Part shown: positions 20,979 through 32,684 of the stretch, piece by piece
How the letters are laid out: each line of letters starts with the position of its first letter
Numbering within the stretch: the first letter of the stretch is position 1
NCBI RefSeq assembly: GCF_900660725.1
Contig: NZ_LR215044.1
Location: 62,001 to 126,000, forward strand
Direction: 5' to 3'
DNA length: 64,000 bases
From: Mycoplasmopsis arginini
GTDB taxonomy: Bacteria; Bacillota_I; Bacilli_A; Mycoplasmatales; Metamycoplasmataceae
Position numbers and translations under genes: made by a program
Notes under the pieces: generated by a model
The model's database searches: none
What the model was told of the DNA's origin: nothing
The model's input: the letters and a program-made list of their open reading frames with translations, nothing else

Positions 20979-21617
20979 ATGGAAACACAAATGGTCATAA
21001 TATTAATTGTAATATATTGTTTCACAGCAGTTATTCTTGCTTTAGATATATATTTCATTGTTCGACATTTTAAAAACAAGAAAAGAGCCAACACCGAAAA
21101 AGCGCTTGTGGGTTCCGAAAAAAATTTATTATTTGAAGAAGTTAATAAAATAAATAACTTTATTCATAATAGTAAGTTTATCGAAGGCGGAAAATATAAG
21201 ATTAATAAAAGTGATTTTGTTTTATCTGGTCACATTATTATTAATAGTTATGGTCTATTTGTTTTAAATCAAATAAATGATTTAGGTAATTTATTAGAAG
21301 GTGATTTTAATAGTCGTGAATGATTTTTACACACTGATAAATTTAAATACTGTATTAATAATTTATTTTGAAGTTTAAATAAAAATATTCAAGACATTTT
21401 ACCGCTTTTGCCAAACAACCTTCCGGTAATAGGAGTTTTAATTTTTGATAATGTTAAAGAGTTTGAAATTAATAACTATCCGGGCCATTTAGCTTATACA
21501 CATGTTAGTGATTTATGTAATTTTATGTACGAAATTAAGAAGAGTCTAAAGCCAATTTTGACTACTCAAAATGTTGAAAAAATATATGAATTATTAACAA
21601 ATAAAAAGATTAATTAG
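20979..21617 (+). CDS. Membrane-anchored NERD-like protein
   Basis: 212 aa with two UGA Trp codons. One N-terminal membrane helix (about residues 5-28), a basic stop-transfer segment, then a soluble domain. KYKINKSDFVLSGHIIINSYGLFVL and a later PVIGVLIFDN resemble the NERD (nuclease-related) fold, but clear PD-(D/E)xK catalytic residues are not evident. RBS AAGGAG. Same operon as the YgjP-type gene. Confidence 0.5.
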
Positions 21618-21699
21618 CAGTCTTTAATAATTGATATCAATATATTGATTTTTAATAATTAATCTATTGAAAAAGATTGATTCAAACAAAAATATCAAT

Positions 21700-21742
21700 A
21701 AATAACGAATTTCAGTTAAATTTGTTATTTTTTTTATTTTTT
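21700..21742 (+). terminator. Terminator after the NERD-like gene
   Basis: AAATAACGAATTT (21700-21712) pairs with AAATTTGTTATTT (21718-21730), one G-U pair, then a long T-run. Confidence 0.85.
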
Positions 21743-21805
21743 CTTTAAAATTTAAATTGTATACGTATAAAAAAATATTTATTACAAAAAAATACAGGAG
21801 ACAAA

Positions 21806-22534
21806 ATGGCAAAAAGCACATTAGAAAGATTTTATATCTCTGAAAAATTTGATGACGATAAAAAAGTATCTTTCAACTTCAAAAAAGCTAACCAAAAAAT
21901 TTCAGGTAACTTTAATGAATTTGTTGATGCGGTCTTAGAATTTATCAGAGTTAGCGAAAAAACAAAAAATGATACACGTGTATGATTCCACCAAAACGGT
22001 GCTTACCGTGGCAGTGTTAATATTACTAAAGCACGTGTTATTGTTGACAAAATTTTAGCTGAAAAAGTTCAAAACGAAAAAGCTATTGAATACATCGAAA
22101 AAGAAGACTTAGTTGATAAACCAGCTCCAGCTCCTAAAAAGGCTAAAAAAATTTCAGTTAACCTAAATGAAGAAGCTGCTAAAACAACATTCTTTGTTGA
22201 AAATGCTTCATTAAGAAAAGCTTCGCAAATTTCATCACTAGATGTTAAATCAACATCACAATATACAACAGTTGTTGAAAAAATTGCTCAAGTTGAAAAC
22301 AATGTTGTTGTTACATATCATTTAGAACACGAAGGTAAATCGTCAAAATCATTTGAATATGTTATAACAGGTTTTGCAAGCACATGCACAGGTTGCGCAT
22401 GAAAATCAAATTCTTCAATTTTTGGAACATCAAAAAAAGACAAAAAAGCATTCTGAATATTATTTGCAATTTTAACAATTTTAATTGTTGCAAACATTGT
22501 TTTAGTTTCATTACGTTTAACAAATAATATTTAG
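21806..22534 (+). CDS. Tail-anchored membrane protein, possibly well expressed
   Basis: 242 aa, with three UGA Trp codons that hide it from simple ORF searches. A soluble N-terminal region (about 200 residues) contains a PAPAPKKAKK linker near residue 110 and a CTGC pair near 195. One C-terminal membrane helix (FWILFAILTILIVANIVLVS) follows. There is no signal peptide, so the soluble part should face the cytosol. It has a strong RBS (CAGGAGACAAA) and relatively many TTC, AAC and CAC codons, as in tuf. Family not recognised. Confidence 0.7.
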
Positions 22535-22566
22535 TAATTAATATTTAATATTATTCGAATAATAAA

Positions 22567-22600
22567 GCCCGAGCACAAAAAGTGTTTGGGATTTTATTTT
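22567..22600 (+). terminator. Terminator after the tail-anchored protein gene
   Basis: CCCGAGCAC (22568-22576) pairs with GTGTTTGGG (22582-22590) using two G-U pairs, followed by ATTTTATTTT. Confidence 0.8.
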
Positions 22601-22625
22601 AACTTATTTTAAATCTTTAGAAAAT

Positions 22626-22684
22626 TATAATGAACCCCAAAAGTTTTTCCAAATTACTTGGTCCAACTTTTGGGGTTCATTATA
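22626..22684 (+). repeat. 59-bp palindromic repeat, copy 4 (consensus)
   Basis: Perfect 20-bp arms around the standard centre. It lies between the terminator at 22567 and the thrS stop, that is, between convergent genes. Confidence 0.95.
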
Positions 22685-22702
22685 ATAACTTAACGTTTAT
22701 TT

Positions 22703-24442
22703 TTACTTTAATTCTCTTTTTAAAGTAAATAATTTTTGTAAAAATTCTTCTTTAGAATATGTTGTAGTTTGATCACTTCCATATTCACGCACAGCTAATA
22801 GATTATTTTCAACTTCTTGTTTTCCAATGACAATAATAAACTTAGTTTTTTGAATTTGTGCTTCACGGATTTTTTTGTTGATTCTTTCATTTCTTAAATC
22901 GACATTAACATTAATATCTAAATCTAAAAATTCTTCATATAATTTTTGACAATAATCATTTAACTCGCTAGTAATTGGCATTATTGTTACTTGTCTTGGA
23001 CTTAATCAATATGGTAAAACACCTTTAGTTTGTTCTAATAAAGTAGCAATAAATCTTTCGTATGTTCCGATTAAACCACGGTGAATTAAAACAGGTCTTT
23101 CAAACTCTTCATTGTCATTTACAAATTTCATATCAAATCTTTGTGGAAGTAAGAAATCTAGTTGTAATGTTGACATAGTAATAATTCTATTTAGAACTGT
23201 TCTAACTTGGAAGTCAACTTTAGGTCCGTAGAAAGCAGCTTCCCCAATAAATTCTTTATACTCAATATTTAATTCTTTTAAAACTTCTCTTAAATCGTTT
23301 TCAGCCTTATTTCACATTTCATCATCTTTAAAGAATTTTTCATTATCGTTAGGATCTCTTAAAGAAAGTGAAATATGATCAATTTCAATATTAAAATCTT
23401 TTAAAGCGGTTAAAATCATCTTGTATAAGTGTTTAAACTCTTGTTTAATTTGATCGGGTCTTACAAAAACATGGCCTTCAGTTAAATCCATTGCTCTAAC
23501 TCTTTCAAGTCCAGATAATGCTCCAGATTTTTCATAACGATAAAGTCTTGATTGTTCTGAATAACGAATAGGCAAGTCACGATATGAGCGTCTTGTTGAA
23601 TTGAATAGAATAATATGGTGAGGACAAGTCATAGGACGTGCTACTAATGTTTCATTATCCATTAATATTGGTTTAAACATTGTATCTTGATAATGAGCTC
23701 AGTGACCACTAATTTCATATAGTTTCTTTTCACCAAAATGTGGTGTTAAAACTTCAGTGAATCCAAATTTTCTATCAAGTTTTAAAACATAATTTTCAAT
23801 TGCATTATGAACTTTGATTCCATCTTCTAATCAAATTGGAAAACCTTGTCCTGATAATTGGCTAAACATAAATAAATTTAAATCTTTGCCAATTTTTCTA
23901 TGGTCTCTTTCTTTTCTTTCTTGCAATATTTGAAGATATTGATCTAATTCATCTTTTGTTTCTCATGAAGTTCCATAAATTCTAGTTAACATCTTGTTAT
24001 TAGAATCACCTCTTCAGTAAGCTCCTGCTGTTGATAATAATTTAAAGTGTTTTATTTCTTTAGTATTTTCAACATGACCACCAGCACAAAGATCAGTAAA
24101 TAAAATTTCATTTGTTTTTGGATGAATAAATTGGAAAAAGGTTATTTCTTTTCCTTCTGAAGAAAACTCATCATATAATTCTTTTTTGTAAGGTTGATTT
24201 TCAAATGAAAAAAATTCTTGTCCAACTTTTTTAGTTTCATAACCTTGCTCAGCCATTTTTTTCATTAGTTTTTCAATACGGGGTAAATCTGATTCTAAAA
24301 TAGGACTTTCAAATTCAAAATCATAGTAAAAACCTTCTTCAATTGCTGGACCAATTGCTAATTTTGTATTTGGATATAATTTTAAAATTGCTGCAGCTAG
24401 TAAATGGCTGGTTGAGTGGTTAAGTTTATTATTTGCTTTCAT
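22703..24442 (-). CDS. thrS: Threonyl-tRNA synthetase lacking the N-terminal TGS domain
   Basis: 579 aa; E. coli ThrRS has 642. Charges tRNA-Thr. The protein begins directly at the zinc editing domain (HSTSH at residues 9-13, with CAGGH further on), so the usual TGS domain is missing. The class II core is present: [13 protein letters not shown], the motif 2 region [20 protein letters not shown] and motif 3 near [17 protein letters not shown]-terminal anticodon-binding domain follows. The ATG at 24442 overlaps the trpS 3' end by 14 bases. Confidence 0.95.
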
Positions 24443-25433
24443 TATTTAAGCCTAATCCTTTCATTAATTTCTTAAGATTTTCATTTGCTACTTTAGAAGC
24501 TTTTTGTGCTCCTTTTTTTGCAAAGTTATCAATTGATTTTATTACTTCTTTATATTTAAGTTGAATTTTTTCTAAAAATTCTTTAACTAATAATCCAACT
24601 TCTTGTTTTAATTCTCCATAATTTTTATCTTTAAAATAATTTTCTGCTTCTTCTAATTCAATATCTTTTAATGAAGAATAAATTGTTAATAAATTTTTTA
24701 TTCCTGGTTTTTCATCAGAAATATATATTTTTCCTTCTGAATCTGTTACTGCTTTTAATATCTTTTTATATGCTTTTTCAGGATCATCTAGTAAATAAAT
24801 TGATGATTTTTCATTAGTATCTGACTTAGACATCTTTTTAGTTGGTTCGGTCAATGACATAATTTTAGCTCCAACTTTTGGAATATATGGTTCTGGAATC
24901 TTAAAGCCAATATTCAATTTATTATTTAATCTTTGGGCTAAATTTCTTGTTAGTTCAACATGTTGTTTTTGATCAATTCCCACAGGAACTAAATCAGCAT
25001 TATAAAGTAAAATATCACCTACCATTAATGTTGGATACATCAATAAACCAGTAGGAATAGTTTCCATTCCATTTGAGCTTTTTACTTTAGAAGATTTATC
25101 TTTAAATTGCGTCATTCTTGATAATTCACCAATTGTTGTGTTTGTTAAAATCAATCAGTTCATCAACCCATGTTCCATGACATCTGATTGAAAAAATAAC
25201 GTAGATTTTTCAGGATCTATACCGCAAGAAATAAATAAAGCATAAATATTTCTACGATTTTCTTCTAATACTTTTGGATCAATTGGTAATGTTAAAGCAT
25301 GAAGATCAGCTATAAAAATATAACTATCGTATTCATCTTGTAATTTAACCATATTTTTAATGGCGCCAATATAGTTTGCAATAGTTAACTTTCCGGTTGC
25401 AGTTATTCCGCTTAATACTCTTTTTTTAGCCAT
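24429..25433 (-). CDS. trpS: Tryptophanyl-tRNA synthetase
   Basis: 334 aa. It charges tRNA-Trp species that decode UGG and UGA. Class I signatures: SGITATGKLTIANY (HIGH equivalent, near residues 7-20) and KKMSKS (KMSKS loop near 196-201). The start ATG at 25433 follows AAGGAGAAATA; an upstream ATG in frame lies before this RBS. First gene of a trpS-thrS operon. Confidence 0.96.
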
Positions 25434-25735
25434 TATTTCTCCTTGTTTAAATTTCACATAAGTTCTAATGTTTGTTTAAAAAATAACAAAGTCTTTATAA
25501 ATTTTATTACTTTTTTTAAAAAATTTACTATATTAAATAATTAATTATTTAATAAAGTCAATAATTGTTAAATAATTAATTTTAACCTTAAAATAAGTTG
25601 AAAACATTTAAAAATCATAAGCAATTTTTAACATATATTAAAAAAAACTCAATTAATTAAATAATTTTAGTTTTTAATTTTAAATTAAAATATAATTTAA
25701 AAGTATAAAACTATTAACTTATATAAAGGATTGCA
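25434..25735. promoter_or_regulatory. Divergent intergenic region with promoter
   Basis: About 300 bases of very AT-rich sequence between trpS (-) and the EIIB-like gene (+). A TATAAT at 25691-25696 gives a start near 25703 and a 33-nt leader with AAAGGA before ATG 25736. No T-box-like leader is seen for trpS. Nothing else is recognised. Confidence 0.5.
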
Positions 25736-26098
25736 ATGAATTCAAGAAATAAATTTTTATATGTCATTTTAATTATTTTAACTTTTGGTCTTATTTTAGT
25801 TTACTGAAAAAATAAGTATAAACAAACTAAAACTAAAGATTATTTAAGTAAAGAAACTAAGCTTAATTTTAATTTTGATGAATTAGTTGATTATTTGGGT
25901 GGAAAAGAAAATATTGAATCTGTAACTTCAACTCAAAAAGTTGTAAAAATAAATTTTTATGAAAAAAATAAAGTTGATGCTTTAAATATTAAAAACTTAG
26001 ATGGAGTTACTGGTTTGACATTTCAAAGCAAAAGTATTTCATTAGTTGTTGGTAATACAGCAAAACATATTGAAGAGTTAATTAATGAGGTAAAGTAA
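25736..26098 (+). CDS. Membrane-anchored PTS EIIB-like domain lacking the catalytic cysteine
   Basis: 120 aa. One N-terminal membrane helix (residues about 7-23) is followed by a domain that aligns with glucose-type PTS EIIB. LVDYLGGKENIESV matches the EIIB start and VDALNIKNLDGVTGL and LVVGNTAKHIEELI match the rest. In active EIIB the next motif is (D)ACITRLR with a phosphorylated Cys; here it reads TSTQKVVK, so the phospho-acceptor is absent. A sensor or scaffold role is possible. It is coupled to the helicase gene, 1 base apart. Confidence 0.7.
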
Positions 26099-26099
26099 G

Positions 26100-29000
26100 A
26101 TGAGTTCAAATAATACAAAATATCAAACTTTAATGGCTAATCTTCTTAACATTGATACTAATGATTCATCTTTATTTAGCACAATTGATAATGAAAAATA
26201 TTTTGATGTTTTAAAAAACTTTGGTGAATCGACATTCGATAAAATTTACACAAAATTTAATATTGATTGTGTTTTATCAGAAGTTGCTAATAGAACTATA
26301 GCTGAAAAAGTAAGAGAAGCTAAAACTAAAAGTGAAGTTGTAAGCATTTTTAAAGAGTACAATAAAAGAATTGAAGATAATCTTTTTAAAATGTTAGGTT
26401 CAAGTTTTGAAAAAGCTAAAAATATTATTATTGCCAACCAAGAAACAGAATTTCAAAAATCAATTGTTAAATGAAAGAAAATTTTAAATAAAGCCCAAAA
26501 TATAAATATTGAGACTAATATATGACCTTTACATATTGGTTTTTTTTATATTTCAATTAAAACAGAAAATAAAACAATTTATGCGCCACTTTTCTTTAAA
26601 GAGATTTTGATCGAAGTAAAAAATTCTTTAATTTATTTACATTCTAATTCAGATATAAGAGTTAATAGTAAACTTGTTACTTTTCTAAACCAAGAAGGCT
26701 TTTCATTGAATGTTGATTCTTTTGATTTTAATAATTTGTCAATTCAAGATGTTTTTGAAAAATTTAAAACAATTTGATCACCACTATTTAAGATGCCTGA
26801 AACTTTAAGAAGGGGTGTTGAACATTTGACTGTAGAAACAATTAACAACACTGCAATTGAATTTCACCCTGGAATAGTTTTAGGTTTTTATAATGTTTCT
26901 TCTGGTTATTTATGAAATCAAATGAAAAAAATTATCGAAAATGATGAGTTTGATGAAATTTTAAACCCTAATTTTAATAAAAATTTATACAGAGAGAAAG
27001 TTAACAGAGTTATTTTTGATAATAAATTTAAATTATTTAAAATTCAAGAAACAAATTTTTCGCAAGATGTAGCAACTGTTTCATCATTATATCAAGACAC
27101 AATTATTTGAGGTCCTCCGGGCACCGGTAAATCTCAAACAATTTCTAATTTAATTGTAAATATTATTACCAGAGGTTATTCAGCATTAGTTGTTAGTCAA
27201 AAGAAAGCCGCTTTAGATGTTTTAAGAAATAGAATGAAGAAATTATCTATTTTTTGCTTATTTGCTCTAAATGATAAAAATTTAAGACAAGAAACCTTTT
27301 ATGAACCATTACGTGAATTTATACATTTATTAGAAAACTACCAAAGTTCTAAAAAAGAAGAAGGTTTTAGTGTTTTTACCGATGAAGATGAAAATTATGT
27401 TGATAATGTTAATTTAATTAAACAAACTAAAAATCTTGACAATATTATTAATTTTTATAGTGCCATTATGAATGGTAATTTTACTGTTAACACATATGAA
27501 AGTTTAAAACTTTTAGATAAAAGTCTAAACTATAATATTAATAGTGAATTTAATGATCGTAAAGAAATTATTAAAAAATTATATGAAGCTAATTACAATA
27601 AAAAACACCATATTTTTACAATAGTTCCCAAGAAAATCAAGAATATGGCTGATCTATTATTAGCTGATGAAAGCTTAATGACTATTGATATTAATGAAGC
27701 ATTAAAATACGTTAACTTAGTTAATTTTGAAGAAATTGTAAATTTTAGTAATCAATATAAGAAGATATTAACAAATAAAACTGTTAAATTAAATGATGAT
27801 AAAACAATTGTAAAAATGCTTTTAGAAAAAACATTTGAAAAAATGACAAATTTTACTGATGAGCAAAAATCACAATACACATCATTTGCAATGGCAATTA
27901 GAACTGGACATTTAAAACCATACAAGTTTTTCCACAAACATAAGGAAATGATTAAGTTGCTATTCCCTATTATCATTACTACTCCAGAATTAGATTTATC
28001 AATGTGAGAAAAACAAGAATTTGACTTTGCTATTTTAGATGAATCTTCGCAAATGTTTATTGAAAAAGGGATTCCAATATTATATTTAGCTAAAAGAAAA
28101 GTTTTAGCCGGTGATAGTCAACAAATGCAACCAACAAGATGATTCTCTGCAACATATAATTTTGATGAGGAAGATGACTTAGGAAATATTGAGTCATTAT
28201 TAGATTATGCTAAAGCGCGTGGTGTTTATTCTTTACTTTTAGATAAAAACTATCGTTCTAAGAAAGCGACATTAATGACTTTTTCTTCTAAACATTTTTA
28301 TGATTCAAAACTGGATGTAATTGATAATTATGAATTATCTTTATCAGATGAAAAAGCAATTGAAGTATTTCAAGTTAATGGTACTTGAGATAATAGTATG
28401 AACGTTGAAGAAGGGGAGAAAGTTATTGAATTAGCTAAAGATAATTTAGTCAAATTTAATAAAATAATAATCTTAGTATTTAACGTTAAACAACAAGAAT
28501 ATTTAATCAATAGAATTTTTGGTAACGAACCGGAATTAGAAGAAGCGCTAATGAGTGAAAAGGTTGTTATTAAAAATATTGAAAATATTCAAGGCGATGA
28601 AGCTGACTTAGTTATTATGTCAGTTGTATATGATAAGAATACAACATTATACAATACTTATGTAGCAAGAAAAGGTGGTAAAAATGCTTTAAACGTTGCT
28701 ATTTCAAGAGCAAAAGAGAAAGTTTTTGTTGTTAAGTCAATATATGCCGAAGATATTGAAATTACTGAACGTTCAACAGTAGATATGATTACTTTTAAAG
28801 AATGATTAAAGTTTTTAGATTTATCTATTGAAGAACAGAAAAATTATTTAGATAAGGTTGAAGATTATTTAGCTACTAAATTAATTTCAATTCCTGAAGA
28901 TATTAAATTTAAAGTAGATGTTTTAGATGAGTTAAGACAATTAATTGATGATGAAAATTTAACTTTAAAAACAAATTATTCTGTTGGAACAAAATCAATT

Positions 29001-30044
29001 GATATTGTTTTAATTAATAAATTAAACAATAAACTAGTTCAAGGCTTTATTCTTGATAATTTTAATTATAAAAATGATTATCGTAAATACTTAATTTTTA
29101 AAGATAACATTCATTTCTTAGAAGCTAAAGAGTATCCAATTATTACTATTTCTGAAATTGAATGACCGATAATTAAAAATAAAATCTTTGCATATGTAAA
29201 AGGTTTAATTAATCAAGAAAAAAATGCTAATAACTTCATAATTAAAAATAAAGAAAATCAAATTATCGTTGATGAGATGAGCGAAAATCTTGAACAATCT
29301 ATTTTAGCTTCAAATTTAAATCAAGAAATTAATTTTCAAGATACTAATCAACAAATTTTAGATGAAAAGAATTCAAATGATGATGAAAGTAATTCAGATG
29401 AAATTGACGATTTTTATGTTGAAGAAGATTCAAATAATAATTTATCATTAAATGAAATTGATGAGTTTGAAGACCAAAATAATTTTGTGGAATTGGCTAA
29501 TGAAGAAATTGAAGAAGTAGAAGAAACAGACTCTTTAACAAATAATTTTGCATTTGAAGACATTGAACTAGAAAACAGTGAAGATCAAAACAAATTAGAT
29601 TTTTCATTTGATGAAAAAGAATTGAATAACTTGGAAGAAATAGAAGAATCTGATAATGAAAATGAAATGAAACATCTTTCTAGAGAAATAATTGAAGATG
29701 ATTTTTTAGAAAGAGAAAATACTTTAGAATTTTCAAGAGATAATATCGAAAAAAATAATAGTGAAAATATTGAAATTGAACAAACTACTGAAATTAATAA
29801 CTTTAATTTTGAAAATGCTACATTTAACGATGAAAATAATGATGAAACCATAGATTTTGAAGAAGTTAATTCAGATTTAACAAACAACTTAAATAAAGAT
29901 GAAAATATTTCTTCTGATGAAAATGATATAGAATTTGAAACCGAAGAAATTAGAAGTAATCAAGATGAAAAAACAAAAACAATTGAAATAGAGGAGATAC
30001 CTCAAATTTATTCATTTAATAATGATGCTAAACAAATATTATAA
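26100..30044 (+). CDS. Giant SF1 (UPF1/Dna2-like) helicase with acidic tail
   Basis: 1314 aa, with about ten UGA Trp codons. All SF1 helicase motifs can be read: WGPPGTGKSQTISN (I, near residue 338), FAILDESSQ (II), LAGDSQQMQPTRW (III), LDKNYRSKKA (IV), IQGDEADLVIMSV (V) and NVAISRAKEKVFVV (VI). Large unique N-terminal and middle regions surround them. The last 250 residues are extremely Glu/Asp/Asn-rich and probably disordered. It belongs to the DNA2/NAM7-type ATPases found in many mycoplasmas; the substrate (RNA or DNA) is unknown. The stop TAA at 30042-30044 is followed by 18 further in-frame codons. Confidence 0.85.
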
Positions 30045-30100
30045 GATTTTAACTTGGTTGATACTAATGAAAAAACAACTGAATTTGGAATTGGGGAATA

Positions 30101-31216
30101 ATGAAGAAAAAAAACCAAAAAATAGAATTTGATTGAGAAGATTCAATCGATAAAGATGTTAGTCCTGAAGATCAACTAAAACATAAGAAGCATGCTCAAA
30201 ATGTAGTTAAAGCTAAAAAAGTGAGAAAAATTTTATTTTGAACTTTTTCAGCAGCTGCGCTTTCATCAATTGTTATTGCCACAGTTGCTATTAATTTATC
30301 TAAACCTTCTAAGGCACTAATTTATTGATATAATCATGTTAAGAAATATTCTTTTAATTCAAATAATTTAAATAACAAGGATATTAGAATAACAGTTAAA
30401 AAAGGTGTAAAAATTGAAGGTACGCCAGAAGATGTTATGTCTAAGATAATTAGTAATACAAGCGAAGATAATTTCAAATTACTATTTAAAGATTATGCAT
30501 TAGCAGAAAATTTAAGACCTGAAAAAAATTGAAATATTGAATATGAAAATTTTGTAATTGATTCAATTTCAAAAAATACTTTATTTATAGATTTGGTATT
30601 TAAACAAAAAGGAAATACGCCAATTGATTTTGTTATCAAAAACTTTCCAATTGTTACTTCAGAGAATACAAAAAAATATAATGATGAAGCAATTAAAGAA
30701 AAGAAGAATCAGTTTACAAATGAATTTATTGAATCAATAAAAAAACAAATTTTGTATAAGTTACTTTTACCAATTAATATAAAAGACAATTTTTCTGACG
30801 AAAAAATTAATAAATACAAAAACGCATTTAAATCTTATATTGAAAAAATTAACGAAAAAATTTCAAATAATATAGATAACTTTCCATCTCTACTAGATAT
30901 TTCATGATCTTTTAGCGAGCCATTTAAAGTAAATGATAATTTAGAAGAAATGAAAATAATTTCAAATTTTGTAACAGAAACAAACAATTTTTATTCGCCA
31001 ATTATTTTTACTTCACCTATCACTTTAAAAGGCTTTGATCAAGAAGACTGAAAAAACTCTTCAAAACTTGTTTTTAAAGGAAGAATAATTACATTATCAA
31101 CCAATACTGAAAAAATTAATAAAGTAAAAACTCAATATGGCATTTATATTGAACCAAAATATGAAAATCAAGAAATTCAGTTTGAAATTCCTTTATTATT
31201 TGATAAAAACAAATAG
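30101..31216 (+). CDS. Single-pass membrane protein of unknown function
   Basis: 371 aa with several UGA Trp codons. A charged cytosolic N-terminus of about 40 residues, one membrane helix (about 44-66, FSAAALSSIVIATVAINL) and a large exported domain with no recognised motif. The ATG overlaps TAA 30099-30101, the second in-frame stop of the helicase, which points to former translational coupling. Third gene of the EIIB-like/helicase operon. Confidence 0.7.
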
Positions 31217-31234
31217 TAAAAAATAGGTCTCCTT

Positions 31235-31290
31235 GAGCAGGCAAGATATCAACGATTTTAATTTCGTAGGTAGCTTGCCTCTCTTTTTTA
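31235..31290 (+). terminator. Long-loop terminator at the left edge of the R-M island
   Basis: GGCAAG (31240-31245) pairs with CTTGCC (31274-31279) across a 28-base loop, flanked by GAG/CTC and followed by TTTTTT. Its style differs from native terminators and it may have arrived with the island. Island edges carry CTCCTTGAG at 31229 and again near 34425. Confidence 0.6.
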
Positions 31291-31326
31291 TGATTTTATA
31301 GTATAATAAGCCTAAAGGCGACCTTT

Positions 31327-31641
31327 ATGAAAAGATTTATAATTATAATTACAACTCTTGTTTTAATGTGCACTCTAGTTTCTTGTGGTCGATCTACATC
31401 AAATCCGGCCACTGAGCCAAGCCTACATACTACTCAGGAGCCTGATGGAACAAGTGATGATACTACGATACAACTTAAAGAGGATGATGAACTTATGAAT
31501 AAAACTTTATCTTTAAAAATTGGCAATACTGAAGTTAATGTTAATTGGCTTGATAATGATTCAGTTACTGCATTAAAGAAACTAGCAAAAGATGGGAAAA
31601 TGGTCTTAATAGACCAACAACTGCTGCTAGAAAGCAAATAG
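31327..31641 (+). pseudogene. Truncated foreign lipoprotein (cyclophilin-like family)
   Basis: The frame encodes 104 aa with a Gram-positive style lipoprotein signal (VLMCTLVSC, Cys 20), a Ser/Thr/Pro/Glu-rich linker, and LSLKIGNTEVNVNWLDNDS typical of the start of a cyclophilin-like domain. The domain breaks off after about 35 residues. Bases from about 31600 on, in another frame, encode RPTTAARKQIVQLCKENNIE and stop just before the methyltransferase; this looks like the tail of a second, unidentified gene. Trp is UGG. TATAAT at 31302-31307 is a likely promoter. Confidence 0.55.
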
Positions 31642-31690
31642 TACAGCTATGTAAAGAAAACAATATTGAATTGAAAGAGGTTAATGAATA

Positions 31691-32677
31691 ATGAGTGATA
31701 ATAAAAAAGTTAAGTTAGGACAATTTTTTACAAAAGAAAAATTATGGTTGAAGCCACAAATTGTTGATTTTATAAAAAAAAGTAATTGCAAAATGACTTA
31801 TGACCCTTATGCTGGTGGTGGCGATTTATTAAAGGCATCTGTTGATGTTTTGGGATTTAAAGAAACAAAAGGACTTGATATTGATTCTACTCTTAAATGG
31901 GAGATTAACGATTCTTTAGTTAAAATTCCTCATATTGATAATGCTATCATTATTACTAATCCACCATATATAGCAAAGCAATCGGCATCTAGAAAAAAAA
32001 TAGATTTATCTAAATACTTTAATTCTTCACTTTATGATGATGTTTATTTAATTGCATTGGATAAGATGTTAGAAGCCCAAAAACAAGTTGTTGCAATAAT
32101 ACCAGAATCATTTATTAATTCATCCTATAAACAAAAAAATAAAATTAATTCGATAACAATTTTAGAAGAAAATCCTTTTGAAGATACAGAAAATCCGGTA
32201 TGTGTAGTGTGCTTCGATTCAATAATAAAGGATTATGAGCACATAAAAATATACAAGAATGATGAATATATAAATAATTTAAAGGAAATACAAGACTTAA
32301 GATTAGAACCTAATAATAATATTAAAATTACATTTAATACATTAGATGGTTGGCTTGGATTACGTGCTATAGATAGTACAGATGATAAAACTTTCATAAA
32401 CTTTGATTTTCGAGAAAATTTTGATTATGACTGGTATAACAATATCAAAGTTAGTTCAAGACATTTAAGCCTAATAAACATTGATGTTAATCATGAAAGT
32501 AGACGGGAATTTATCAATAGATGTAATGATATTATTAATCAAATCAGGCATGACTCAGCTGATATTTTATTAACACCATTTAGGGGAAATACAAAAAAAG
32601 GAATGCGTCGTAGAAGATTAGATTTTAGATTAGCTAGAGCAATAATGGAAAAAGCATATTCTGAAATGAAGGGATAA
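31691..32677 (+). CDS. DNA adenine-type methyltransferase of an R-M system
   Basis: 328 aa. An amino-methyltransferase (N6-adenine or N4-cytosine): GQFFTKEK near the N-terminus, motif I DPYAGGGDLL near residue 38 for SAM binding, and catalytic NPPY near residue 90. All Trp codons are UGG, unlike surrounding genes. RBS AGAGG lies 11 bases upstream. The next gene starts 7 bases after its stop and carries a nuclease motif, so the two form a restriction-modification pair. Recognition site cannot be inferred. Confidence 0.85.
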   Translation: MSDNKKVKLGQFFTKEKLWLKPQIVDFIKKSNCKMTYDPYAGGGDLLKASVDVLGFKETKGLDIDSTLKWEINDSLVKIPHIDNAIIITNPPYIAKQSASRKKIDLSKYFNSSLYDDVYLIALDKMLEAQKQVVAIIPESFINSSYKQKNKINSITILEENPFEDTENPVCVVCFDSIIKDYEHIKIYKNDEYINNLKEIQDLRLEPNNNIKITFNTLDGWLGLRAIDSTDDKTFINFDFRENFDYDWYNNIKVSSRHLSLINIDVNHESRREFINRCNDIINQIRHDSADILLTPFRGNTKKGMRRRRLDFRLARAIMEKAYSEMKG

Positions 32678-32684
32678 GACAAAT

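Noticed and set aside
25434-25735. T-box leader before trpS/thrS
   Set aside because: No specifier hairpin, T-box sequence or antiterminator/terminator pair is visible upstream of trpS.
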